DNA of 64,000 nucleotides from contig CP136063.1 of NCBI GenBank assembly GCA_032622095.1, forward strand, positions 216,833,982 through 216,897,981. Direction: 5' to 3'. The stretch is from Siphonodentalium dalli. Its lineage: Eukaryota > Mollusca > Scaphopoda > Gadilida > Siphonodentaliidae. The translations under genes were made by a program, and so were the position numbers. The notes beneath the pieces are model-generated. The model searched no databases and was not told where the DNA came from. It saw only the letters and a list, made by a program, of their open reading frames with translations. Position 1 is the stretch's first letter. The number at the start of each line of letters is the position of its first letter. Below are positions 43,426-55,661 of the stretch, piece by piece.

Positions 43426-46329
43426 CGCACATTGCGAATAAAAGGCCCACACTAATGTATTTGATGCCTGATTCATACTTAATGTACCGGTAAGATATAC
43501 ATATTTTTCATAGAATTCCACACCTCAATTGCGAAATTACTACATGATCTTCATGAATTTATATAGTTATAAGAGTCAGTCTTTTGTGGATTATCTAATC
43601 TTTGTATTATAAAGTAAGCTTTTGGATTGACGTGGTATATCACTGATTTATTTCGCTCAAACGAAATATCACAAGGACGTGTTGGTGTCGCTGCTTCAGA
43701 TACAGTCATGTGTATGATTGCTAGATCTGCCTTCCATAGAAAGTCACGTGTGTAATCTTCGTGACAACGATCGACCTCGTGTTCGTAAAAATGGCGACCC
43801 CCGAAACCACGTGTTTGGTACTATTTTTTTAGAGATATGATGATCATACCTCACTAATATGAGACTTGTATTCGATTCTGTTGATATAATCGGACACACA
43901 CATTATATATAAAACAGTTTTATATAATTAAAACTTTAGAATCGGTATAGTATAAAAACTGTAAGTTTGGAGAAATTGTCCTAAAACTCCATTGAAATGC
44001 CGAAATAAGTGGAATGGTCTTGTCCTATGATATTTATCTAATATATTTAACCCATTCGGGTCGGTAAAATAGTCAGTAATATATTATGAAGACTTTGACT
44101 TAAAAATATATAGGTGTGAATTACATAATTTAGGGCAATCACCCCTTAACGTCGTGGTCACTGATGTGTATGGTAGGAACTGTTACATCGGAAGTCGTTC
44201 TAGCGTCGGTATTTTATGGTTCAGGAATGGTTTGTGGCGGTTCTTTATTAAAAATACTCACAAAATCATGCATAATTAAATATTAGATATCTTAAATAAT
44301 TAAACATTCCCGAACGAGCAGAGGCTGCATAAGTGCCGTTTTACCGAAAACTGAACTTTATATCACAATTAACTCGGAAATAGCAAGTTGACGTGTAATT
44401 ATCAACATGCTATCAGTGAAAATCAAGCTAGGTAAACGTAATTCCTTTGTTTTCAGTGGAATATCGAGTGAGATGCTCATTCTTAAGACGAACCCTGAGT
44501 ATAAAGTATACCTGTGTTATTCTTAATTAAAATAGCTGAGAAAATATCCCGATATTGATGGATAATTTAGAGTATTAGCTCCGTAATCACAAATTATGAA
44601 TGTTACGGTTCTATTTCAAGGCAATCGCGACTGTTACGGTTCTTTATATGATATTTATTCGAATTCGAACAATTTATAACCTTTGGTCCGAATATAGTTT
44701 TGTGTTTCAAACGTTTTATACCGGTTAATGAGACTGTAGCATACGTTATCTACATAAACCAACAGTTATAAGAGTATAGATATCTATGTTAACAGACGAT
44801 TAAGTGACATTTCCTTCACTTCGAGTCGCAGAGACAACATATTGAAAGTCATGATGGGTACATGATCATATATAATCATGCTCGCCCATATAATTGCCCC
44901 AATGAAATTAGACAATCTACTTTCATGAGTGTCTGTTCATTTTAATTAAACAGGCATGGCTCATTCGAACTTTCAGCTGTTGACAATGTTACGCACATAA
45001 GTGAAACAAACACTTTTTTTTCTATCAGATCAAGAACAGACCAACACGGAAGGCTATTTTCTGTTCCATGCCGTGTAAATGGCTGTTTTTTTTGGGACCC
45101 AAACATCGGGTTCAAAGTTGTACTTTCCATGACTCTCATGCGTCTTTCTGAGACATAATTATACTCGTAAAAAGGTAGTTCAAGTGTTTATCGACCTAAT
45201 TCTATATCGGGAAAACTTAAAAAGCGAATATTATTACGTGTATTATGGAGCGCAAACCACCAAGTGGCTTTAATTGATACATGTCCGTTGTTGAAAGTTT
45301 CAAGTGAGATATTGTTCATGCTGCCTACAGGTGCAAAGGACAACTGTGGGCAAAATTAAATTAAAACATGTGTTTTGGAAAAAATTTCATTAATAAAAAT
45401 TAACTATAGACTACAATAGGCTGCAAAGAAGGGACGTGTTCTCAAGTAAAGAGAGTGTGTTTTCGTGGCCCACAGGACACCATAAACATACACACCCGAT
45501 CCAATTTGACCACCGACAAGAGGGCTCATACTCAGTCAAGTGGCCGAGAAATGGCCGCTAGGCGGCGGTCGTTTTGGGATCGGGATAGGGTGTGTTGAAA
45601 ATGATATGAGTCCCCCTAATGGGGTTTGTGGTGATTATTTAGGGTTCCGATAAATGGCATGGTCACCTAATTCGGGAGAGAACCGATCGAGATATCATGC
45701 ACAATTCACGGTTTTCGTCATTGTTATGCCTCGCACAATGTGATTTTTATTATGTTCGCGTTATTTGGGACCATAGATTGTGAAGGGAATGAAAAAAGGA
45801 CCAATTCGACACATCCTTGTTAAAGTGAGCATATACCTAAATAGACATAACAGTTGGCGGAGAATCACGAACTGAGTCACGTTTTAAGCTAACATAACGA
45901 TGGAATTAATACCAGCAAATTTGAGCATGTTGCAGACATTAAATCTGGAGTGGAGCATTTGCGAGTTTATTTGATCCAGTCGAGGTAACTCTATTCCGAA
46001 AAGTAAAAACGTTCCTTCGATTCAGGAGAAATCACTCTGGACGATTAATATGCAATTAAAACCGCGCCAGTGTATATATAATTCTATCCAACAGGCCTCG
46101 TTTGTCGCACGCCTCTCTCGAATTACACCAATCCCGTGGCGATCAGTTGGGGGAATTTAAATATATAGTGCATGTCATATAAAATTGAAAAGAATCAAAG
46201 GGCTCTTTTACTGTATGACTTAATATGATATGAGTGGTGTTTTCTCAACTGCATGAACGTATAAGTTAATCAGCATGTTATGGGCTGATAACATGATTTG
46301 TTTTAGGTTAATAATCGGCGTAGAATCCC
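43426..46329. other. Long spacer without recognisable genes
   Basis: An ATG in good context (AAAAATGGCG, 43791) opens only 14 codons. A short block shared with 31232 lies at 44945-44985. Nothing else recognised. Confidence 0.4.
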
Positions 46330-46630
46330 ATCATGTTGGGTCCATAATGAACGGACAATAGAGTGTTTAGTGCCATTATTAACTCATAATGACTTATTAT
46401 AAGTTTATTATGGGCGAAACATAACACGAATTAACCAACTCACGACTTATCATATGTATGCCTTTTAAAATTTGTGTTCACTGTGACCCGCGCCATAAAA
46501 CGGAATAACGGATATACGTCCATTACGGGCTTATTTCATAATCAAATAATACAGTATGACCGTATGTGAATATTATCGTTCGATGATGAACCTATTTGCG
46601 CGAGCATATGTTGCACATAGTTGCCACCTT
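46330..46630 (+). repeat. Dyad-rich dispersed repeat, copy 3
   Basis: ATAACACGAATTAACCAACT, TTGTGTTCACTGTGACCCGC and CCATTACGGGCTTATTTCAT align in order with the copies at 34560-34840 and 36150-36480. Dyads of the AAGTCCA..TGGACTT type are again present but decayed. Confidence 0.65.
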
Positions 46631-47660
46631 TCGGATAATGAACTACGACATATATGTTGATTAATGAGATCTTTATTTCATCGAGTGCATGCATGCCAAG
46701 GAGCTCGGGTTTCCAAGGAATTAACCCATGAAATGATCCACATTTCAGGTGATACCATATTCCCAAAAGTGAACAACAACATTTGGGGCTGGGTTAGTCA
46801 GCATCATCCATGGCATCCATAGTGATTGCTATAATCATCATTACATACACGAAAAGGGTTAGTTTCCTATAGACAGATGACATAACACCTATATAAACTG
46901 GTAACATATAATCCATGTATGATCATAGTAATCTATATATATATACCAAACTTTAATTCTACAGCACAAATAGTTTCTCGTGTACACGATTGGGTGGGGA
47001 GTGTCAAATTACCTATCGCGGTCCAGTTTGATCCAATATACAAGTATCACCAATGATCCAATGACCTAGAGATCAATTTGTCCAGTTAAATAAATTCACC
47101 TGGATAATTGGTGGTTAACAAAACACCTGTGGAACTGTTTGTTTATTCAAATGTTCAATTCAATTCTTTATTCTCATCACCTTGTAAATAAAGGTAAGGA
47201 GAAAACAATTTACAATATGTACATTATTTACAATAGCATATGGACTTCAAGTGAAAAGTTTTCATTACTACATATAAGTGTTATAACATCAAATACAATC
47301 AATATAAACACACATGCATCCACAGATGTGTAAAAATAATTTAACAAAAGTATGTATATAGCTTCTTGTATACTGTCATGAGTCTATATATACAAGACCC
47401 CACAATATTATACAACTGTCCAATCATTATTTTCCGAGTGTCCGGGCCCAAGTCATGCGACCCAACGTTGCATTGAGTGCTTCTAAGTCACTGGCCTTTC
47501 CTAACCTGGAGGTAGATTTTTTGGCAATCCGTGCGATAGACTCCTAGACAACCACCTCTCGTGCGGTCTGCGGATGGGGGTTCGCAATTTCCATGTGTTG
47601 AATTATGAGTTAGCATGTCGGGTGGCCTGAATATGTTTCTCCGGTAAGATAACGTTTGCC
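46631..47660. other. Unassigned spacer
   Basis: No gene recognised. A run of about 16 C ends the stretch (47659-47674). Confidence 0.4.
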
Positions 47661-48037
47661 CCCCCCCCCCCCCATTTTTTTCCATGGGTACCGCTAGCTC
47701 CTATTCTATACCTTGGGTTTCGTTTGAGAGAGGAATCGAGATGACTGATGCACTTGCCGATTGCGACCAAGTTCCACCCCGTATTGAGAGACCAAATGTG
47801 AAGTTTGTTGGTAGTGAGAGACTCAGTTTTGCGGAGATGGCCACATTTTTTATTCTTAAAATTATTACAGAGGCCGAATGAGCCCTGCTGGTCCGGTTTG
47901 CTCCCCATGCAGTGTGTGGCTCGAAGGGATTCGGCTCGAGCAGCAGATGCCGGTGGTGTGTCGATCCTGACATCTGGGGTGCGCGGATGTGATGAGCTCG
48001 ATGGGATACGTCTCGAGTGACAGATGCTGGTGGTATG
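47661..48037. repeat. GC-richer patch with a two-copy 76-bp repeat
   Basis: GCTCGAAGGGATTCGGCTCG (47920) and GCTCGATGGGATACGTCTCG (47996) start two units, each continuing AG.AGATGC(C/T)GGTGGT(G/A)TGTC. Overlapping frames of 46-167 codons occur on both strands, but none begins with a convincing ATG-led family domain. It ends where the segmental repeat starts. Confidence 0.45.
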
Positions 48038-49797
48038 TCTGAAATAATAATTGTCAGGACGTGTACTTGAGAAAATATAGTCTAAATTTGCTGAAGACGG
48101 TATCAAATACTGGCTCCATGATTTTAAATTGTCTTAAAGTTTTATTCGGCATCCATGGTAGGCTACGTATAAAACACACACCAAGCTGGGGTCTGAATAG
48201 AAGTCAATATTTTGCTTAATTCGTCGATCCACGTGCACACAAATCTGACTCGTCTCTGGTAATATGTATAAAAACCAAGAGTGGTATGGAGACAGACAAA
48301 CAATCTCCGAGCTAAAAGTTGTCAATATAATCTATACATTGAATATAATTCGAGGAATATTTCCGCTAGTTGATGGCACTGAGTACTTTTGGTGGTGAAA
48401 TTAAGATAATGTTTACAATCTGATAACGACATTTAAAACTACGATATGATAAGTGGCAATATTTTGAAGCAACACACTGAATTCACGACAATGATCCAAT
48501 CAATATATTTTTGATAATGGCCATCAAAATAGCTCAAAACATCTACAAAGATTAATTATTAAATTAAATATGTGACAGAAATTAATGTGTGGAAATTTTC
48601 CACTGCTTGATGATACTAACTATTTCATTGTAGGGGAATGGATATAATATTTACAAATTGATGACACCACTTCCAGACAAAACGTTAACGATATTTCGAG
48701 TGTAATTGATTGAACACAAATGTTTACATAACAATGGGTTTGAAATGAGAAACCTTGTTATTGAAGAATTGTTGATAACGAGATACCAGTTTATCCTTTT
48801 TACATGTACTTGTTGATGATTGTTGTTTAACATATGTTCACGATTTTTCAAATGTAACTACCCATATAGAATCTTTACAAAATGATTACACCAACATATA
48901 TCAACCCTGTAATATAACAAAACAACTAGATGTGATGCATTTATCGTGTATACAGGTCCTATGTCGATAGACAAGTTATTATGTCAGGAGCGGATATTGT
49001 GATACCGATGGAACATTGCCACTAATCTCATCGAATCGTTAGCCGGGTGCCATATTTCGTGGGAAGATTATGATTGATTACATTCCCATCCACAATGGTC
49101 CGGCGATAGAGCGGACACTAATCGCAATTGCATCATAATTGCGTGATAATTAGGTTAATCATAATCCAACATTCATAATGTAAACAAACCAAGGATCCAC
49201 CACGTCGCAGTTTTAAAACACAAGAAATCGAAATTTATTAGAGAAATGTTTTGAAAATTTAGAGATCAGGATCACTACTAGATGGGAGATATCAAATTTG
49301 AATGGCAATCGATCAAAACATGGCTGCATGCCGGCAGCCATCTTGGATTTTACTCTTTGCTAAGTATCACTAAAATGTTTGAGTCCCCAAATATCAAACG
49401 AAACAGGGTACGTTTATCTAGGTATACGTTTATCTCCATTGTAATTAAATCCACCAAAAATTGAAAGAAACGTCTAAATGCGCCTTTTAACGGCTTCACG
49501 CGCCATGAAGTGAGATATAATTTTATGGTTATCAAATCTCTGAGTACGTTACATGGGCTTACTCGGAATAGCACCCGAACAACTTCCTGTCAATGATATC
49601 TATAGTAAACATTTATGAGCGGTTGACTCGATTACGCGATTCCTGGCTGTGCGGTGACGTATTCTACGCTCACTGTCACAACGTGATGCTCCATTCAAAA
49701 CCGATCACCGGCCGATACTGGTGAATCGGCAACTAAAGTTAGCAACTCTCGGCCAGAATGCGTGTTTCAGAGTCAAATATTCAACATGAATTACAAC
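48038..49797 (+). repeat. Segmental repeat, copy 2 (about 1.76 kb)
   Basis: Collinear with 9724-12706. It lacks the ~1.2 kb found at 11088-12290 in copy 1; here TATCACTAAA joins directly to ATGTTTGAGTCC (about 49368-49386). It has its own ~75-bp extra piece at 49097-49170, containing CGCAATT / AATTGCG arms. Substitutions are scattered, so neither copy is very recent. Confidence 0.85.
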
Positions 49798-49968
49798 TAG
49801 AGGTCAGATTCCATGGAATCAGATATACTTCCATGGTATTCCATCCCATCCCATGTGAGTGTTATGCGTATATGTGTGTTCCTCTTCATGTGAATGCATA
49901 TTGGTGCATTACGATCCAATGGTGGACTTGCATTGACATTTCTTAATTTAATATATATTTTGGTACTT

Positions 49969-50360
49969 CTGTCTGTCTGTTTGTTTGTCTGTCAGCTATG
50001 GCCGGGATAACTGCTGGACGGATTTTGACGAAATCTGATAAATGTGGGTACTTTTGTCCAGGGAGTGTTTTGGACGGGTCGAATCGTGACCCTCGGCCTG
50101 ACATTTGTCTTCAAAAAGGACAATCGAAGATCAAATCGGGTAAAACACGGATTTCCACGAAATTCGATACCTATGGGTACTTTTGTTCGGGGAGTCTTTT
50201 TGGCGGGTCAAGTCGTGACCCCGACCTGGCATTGACCTTCGAAATGGTCAGTTCAAGGTCAAATCGAGTAAAACGATCGGATTTCGACGAATTTTGATAC
50301 CTAGGAAAACTTTTGTCCGGGGAGTGTTTTGGACAGGTCAAATCGTGACAATAGGTTACT
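49969..50360 (+). repeat. 129-bp tandem repeat, 2.6 copies, behind a CTGT microsatellite
   Basis: CTGTCTGTCTGTTTG leads into units starting CGGATTTTGACGAAATCTGA (50020), GGATTTCCACGAAATTCGAT (50150) and CGGATTTCGACGAATTTTGA (50279). Shared words are GGTACTTTTGT, GGGGAGT.TTTT and GGTCAAATCG. 129 is a multiple of three, so a 99-codon frame stays open across the array; it is not evidence of a gene. Confidence 0.85.
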
Positions 50361-53171
50361 TTTACAGTAGAGCGGACATACCTATATAGTATATCGGTGA
50401 GAATATTCATGCATTTGCCTTGCTTCTTGCTAAGTCCGTTTGAATTTGCGTCATGAAAAGAGGGTTTGAATTTGAGTAATATATATCACCCGTCACAACG
50501 TTATACGCTACCAGGGTTAAACCGTTCAATATAAATCATTAAAAAGTGTACTAATCTTGCGTTTAGATACTACTTATCACATCCACTCATCGAAAAGTTT
50601 TTATCTCAATATATGATTTTCGGAGTAATTTTCCCCATTTGATCTTCGGTGGAATTTTCCAAATCTGAACCCACCCGACACAAACACTCCCTTGAGCAGG
50701 TTGCGTTTATATTAGAGAGGTCAAATTTTAGAGGCATACCTACAGTATACCGGCTTATGTACCACCGCATTAAACTCGCTCCTACATCAGCCCGTTTGGA
50801 TTTGGGGCTAAAAACCGGCTAGTGATAGACTACATAAGTATACATATTTATTATATATAGCGTTGTCACGAGTAAACCGTTCCATCTGAAAATTAGAAAA
50901 ACGCCCTCTGGATGCGTACCGTACTACATGTATGTGGATATACGATAAAACCTTTATCACAGTTACTGCCATAATTTAAAGTACCAAAAAGAAGGTTTTA
51001 ATTTATAAACCTGTATCCTAATATAAAGACTCGAGTTATAAAATAATTACCAAATGGCCGACAAACATATCTCAAATAAAAGCACTAAACACAAATACAT
51101 AGTCATATATACACGTATTTAGACGGATAATGCTATTGAAAAGTGTCACAAATTTACCGAAATTACATATATCGGGATGGATGAACCTGACTTATTCGAA
51201 TGTAGTTTAGGTAGAGTTACACGTTATAATTATGTTCTCCTTGTGGTATGCATATACGACAGTCCATTTCTGAGCCTGAAGCTGAATAAAGTTTTTACAC
51301 TTGAGGTAGTCTGTCCATGGTGACTGGTGAGCAACGGCTCTACAATCTAAATTTTTATTTTTACGAATATTTTGATCACCAAAATGGGACATAGGCGAAT
51401 GTATTTTATTTGAAGTTCTATCATGCTCGCGAACGTTCTAGAAAGATCACAAAAACGTCGCTATACATGTGTATCAGGCGTCAAGAATTAAATATAATTC
51501 AGAAACATATTCATTGAGGATAAACAATTAATGCTGTGAATGCACGATATGTCGATACAAACGTTTATACCGATTGTACGGATTATCTATTATCGCGAAC
51601 CTTTTCACTGCTCGTATGAGATTGTATAAATTTTGGGTTCAAAGTGACTTAGTCGGACAGGTGCGTAACACCCTGTACCATCAGAAGTAGGCCAGCCATG
51701 GCGAAGGCAATTCTATTTTAAAGAGCGCGGATTTGGGATAACTGCATTGTGTGAGAACGTAATTGATTCGCGTACATCTATATGCATTTCAGTATGTTGC
51801 TTTCCCGAGTAATGGTGCCTTTTCTGTGCACATATATAGCACCAAAGTGAACATACGCCTTCTCACCAGCAAAATGATAAATAGCCGATGTGTTGAAATG
51901 GTAGTATACCATAAACATATATAGCATGTCGAGCTTGTAAACTAGACGGATATTCTTCTGAATATACGGGTATGAATGCGCGTATTTTACCATTTAATAT
52001 GTTATTGCATGTCTTCGCAGTCATGCATAAGTTCGTAATACCAAGTTAACAATCGTTATTCACACACAAACATATATATGTCGTATAACGTAATTATGGT
52101 ACGTTGAACGATCACCCATTTCGCAACAGCGAAATAGCGTATGATGACATTAAGCTCTCTTTGCTCGCGGGCCTATATCGCGATTTCCCCAACAGTTTAA
52201 GGTGTTTTATTTCACTAATAGATATGGTAGCATTCTGGGAATGATATATACATGGCAGCTTATACCTACACATTCCATATACAATTCGCTTAATTTTGGT
52301 GTGATTCATATTCTTGAATACACGCAGGTGGTGAATTAGTCGGCGCTTTAAGACATGTTTGTGTATATTTTCCGATTAGCGGACGTACGTACGACGTCGT
52401 TGTCGGACTCTTCCTAAGTTATAACACTTTGCATTACGTCTCGTCCAATTAATGCGAAATATGCAATCAACGATCTTAACAAACGGGCAATAAAGTCATA
52501 CATTTTCACTCGTGCCACATACAGATGATACAGAGACAGTTTTTAATTGGTCAGATCTAAATTCAACAAACGTATGCTATATACCAGATGGGAATTTAAT
52601 ACCAAACCTTAGATAGTTACGTTCGGAAATTATGATACCAAAATTAGCGACTTAGGGGCGGCAAGGTTGGGGTGTCGGACGGGACACGCTGACTCCCATT
52701 CATTTAATTGGAATATATCTTATATTAAAATGGTTTACGGGCGCGTGAACGGATAGAAAATAGTTTCAATTCAATTGAGAACTGCAAGCGAAAGTCCGCG
52801 CATCAGACGGATTGTGCTTTCTGAAAACGTGGTCCATGCGGAGAAGTGTTATAACATTATACGACGGACACCACAGTTCTGTTAATTCTCAAGTGTCAAA
52901 GTCGAGAATTTTTTTGTAAAAAATGGGCGTTTTAAAAAAAGTGAAAACAAAACGAACTACTATTCTAAAACTAATGAAATTTGACCGTTTTTTGGACTCA
53001 AAATATGTCAATTTTAAGCCGCATCGTGATAAAACTGCAGAATTATGGCCGATTGACAAGACAGACAGCCGACATTGTTTTGAGTGATTACCCATTAGCC
53101 AATATAACAATTAACGCAGTGCGCCGAACAGGAAAGGCTGTTGAAATATATCATCAGTGGTCATTGGTGTA
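50361..53171. other. Long spacer without recognisable genes
   Basis: Frames are all below about 80 codons. No repeat shared with other parts of the window was noticed. Confidence 0.45.
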
Positions 53172-53824
53172 AAAATATATGTCCAACCCTGTCAAATTTT
53201 CTTCCTTGGACTAAGCTGACAACGGTCAATACGACTACAAAAACCAAATGCAGTTATCTGGAATAATACGGGAGGACAACAGAGTACAATAAAATAGAGG
53301 TTTGCCAACTATGGGCGGTAACTCTTCAGGGAAAGCGCGGACACAAGTTTTTATGCCCGTGGGCAGTAGTGCATATCGAGATGTGCATACGGTCTAATTT
53401 TCGATGCTCTGCTTCTTATAATTTCCGAGATAATAAAATGACATTTTTTCAAATAAAGGGAGATAACTCCTCGGTGAAAGCGCGGACAAAATCGTTATGG
53501 GCCATATGGTTAGAACTCATGTACCACAACCTACTTACCAAGTTTTGGTGTCCTACTTCTTGTACTTTTCGAGTAATAGTGATTACAAAAGTGTCAAGTA
53601 TAATAATAATAACAATGAAAAATAATCGCAAAAGGGCCATAACTCCGACAAGAAACATTGGGCGGAAATCCTGATACCATTATATTTAGTAAACCTTCGA
53701 TGCCTACATTCGCTAGAGATTTCGCGTTCCTACTGCAATCAGTTTCTGAGTATTTCGAAATAAACGGAAAACGTCCTCAGTAGAAAAACAATATACTTCC
53801 TTGGTTACACCATGGAAGTATAAT
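53172..53824 (+). repeat. 653-bp direct repeat, left copy
   Basis: From AAAATATATGTCCAACCCTG to CACCATGGAAGTATAAT this is the same as 54608-55260. I found only two substitutions: G/A at 53279/54715 and A/T at 53525/54961. The words GGGCGGTAACTCTTCAGGG and GGGAGATAACTCCTCGGTG within it belong to a ~165-bp degenerate repeat style. A 101-codon frame is present in both copies, but its composition is repeat-like. Confidence 0.93.
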
Positions 53825-54607
53825 AATAGGGCGAATCTTGAGCTGAAAACATCGTAGTTTAGAGACGGAAAATAGGAAGTAGGATGATTATATCACGTCC
53901 TTACCATGTTTATGTTGATCTCAAGTGATTGCAAGTGACCCCACCCCAGCCTCGAAATTGGGTGACGGGATTGGGAAATTGTCAACCCAGGCTCAAAATG
54001 CGAATTTTGAAGACCCGTAACTCCGTTATTTTCCAATGGATTTAAAAATTGTTTTCAGTTTTGTGATCTGCTGCTCACATATATTGTATGGAATGCATTT
54101 CATCTGAATCGGAGACGAAAAACATTTCGGTTATTGGAAAGCATATGGGCCCAAGTTCAAACTTTGAGGGTCCAAATCTCCGCCATTTTCCAACGGATCT
54201 GAGATCTGTTTTCAGCGTCGTGATAAGTTTGTAGGGTAGATGTTATATTCCAAGTTTCATCTGATTCTGAGACTAAATAAAATATTGAACCATAAACCAC
54301 CCCTCCCCAGAACCACAATACTGAACCGACACTGGCAAAATTTGGCTCACACCGAGCACTAGATAGTCTGGATACTTAGAAGTGTGTCACTATTTGCAAT
54401 GATTGTCCGTTTTAAAGGAGATAGGGCGACAACCCGATTGTCCCCCCAAAAAAAAATTTGAGGGCCCACAACTCTGGTATTTCTACTCAGATTTCAAATT
54501 TTTTTTCGCGGTATTTGATCAGCTTTACACAGTCAAGCCATACACCGAAATAGACGAGATTCGTAACGAATTTTTTTTTTTTAATTTGGCACCCCCATCC
54601 TATTGTC
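53825..54607 (+). repeat. Degenerate repeat between the 653-bp copies
   Basis: Three similar stretches start near 54008, 54165 and 54460: TTTGAAGACCCGTAACTCCG, TTTGAGGGTCCAAATCTCCG and TTTGAGGGCCCACAACTCTG. Each is followed by a TTTTCC.A(C/T)GGAT-type and TTTTCAG-type word. It is an old minisatellite-like array of the same style as the flanking copies. Confidence 0.6.
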
Positions 54608-55260
54608 AAAATATATGTCCAACCCTGTCAAATTTTCTTCCTTGGACTAAGCTGACAACGGTCAATACGACTACAAAAACCAAATGCAGTTATCTGGAAT
54701 AATACGGGAGGACAACAGAATACAATAAAATAGAGGTTTGCCAACTATGGGCGGTAACTCTTCAGGGAAAGCGCGGACACAAGTTTTTATGCCCGTGGGC
54801 AGTAGTGCATATCGAGATGTGCATACGGTCTAATTTTCGATGCTCTGCTTCTTATAATTTCCGAGATAATAAAATGACATTTTTTCAAATAAAGGGAGAT
54901 AACTCCTCGGTGAAAGCGCGGACAAAATCGTTATGGGCCATATGGTTAGAACTCATGTACCTCAACCTACTTACCAAGTTTTGGTGTCCTACTTCTTGTA
55001 CTTTTCGAGTAATAGTGATTACAAAAGTGTCAAGTATAATAATAATAACAATGAAAAATAATCGCAAAAGGGCCATAACTCCGACAAGAAACATTGGGCG
55101 GAAATCCTGATACCATTATATTTAGTAAACCTTCGATGCCTACATTCGCTAGAGATTTCGCGTTCCTACTGCAATCAGTTTCTGAGTATTTCGAAATAAA
55201 CGGAAAACGTCCTCAGTAGAAAAACAATATACTTCCTTGGTTACACCATGGAAGTATAAT
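54608..55260 (+). repeat. 653-bp direct repeat, right copy
   Basis: Near-identical to 53172-53824 at 1436-bp spacing. The ends are not TG...CA, there is no target duplication around the pair, and no primer-binding site follows the left copy. LTRs are therefore unlikely and a recent tandem duplication of a 1436-bp unit fits best. Confidence 0.93.
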
Positions 55261-55269
55261 TATATTGAT

Positions 55270-55331
55270 CTTATATCCATTAAATAAGGCCTCTGTGGAA
55301 GTCCTTGGTAGGATTTGCGCATCGAATGGTT
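55270..55331 (+). repeat. Dispersed repeat interrupted by the CR1-like element
   Basis: ATTAAATAAGGCCTCTGTGG to TTGCGCATCGAATGG parallels 12725-12775. The parallel ends abruptly at the 3' end of the retrotransposon, which marks the insertion point. Confidence 0.7.
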
Positions 55332-55661
55332 TAAACATATTTATTACCAATAAGTATATAACAATACAGATTGGCATTGGGATTGGATGACAAGTGCGAT
55401 CCACTTATACGTAACCCCCTCTCCCAATTCCCGTTATAACACTGATACATAATAATTTGGGTTGTCAGCACAATAGGTATAACATATTTACAAGTGTATA
55501 CATACAGTATATCATTGTATATTATTTGAAGTATGGTTTGTATAGTCTCACCACCCCATCAATTCTAAATAATTTCAATGATTTCAAGTAGCTGTTTTAA
55601 ATGTGATACATGTACCTCATGGTACCTCATGGTGCATTGTTAACATTTTCACAATTTGCAT

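Noticed and set aside
43791-43835. ATGGCGACCCCC... as a first coding exon
   Set aside because: Good start context, but only 14 codons follow and the nearest donor-like GT is weak.
47801-47880. 60-nt mini-intron (GTAGTG...TTACAG)
   Set aside because: Removing it leaves the frame unchanged and still runs into the same TGA, so splicing would not extend any protein.
47603-48106. 167-codon minus-strand open frame
   Set aside because: It starts at TTG, spans a poly-C run and a 76-bp repeat, crosses the edge of the segmental repeat, and overlaps equally open frames on the other strand.
49998-50297. 99-codon open frame
   Set aside because: It is kept open by the 129-bp tandem repeat, whose period is a multiple of three; not a gene.
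53369-53674. 101-codon open frame present twice (also 54805-55110)
   Set aside because: Its presence in both copies only reflects the 653-bp duplication; the amino-acid sequence looks like translated minisatellite.
53172-55260. Small LTR retrotransposon (TRIM) interpretation of the direct repeats
   Set aside because: The repeats do not start TG and end CA, no target duplication flanks the pair, and no primer-binding site or polypurine tract is visible.
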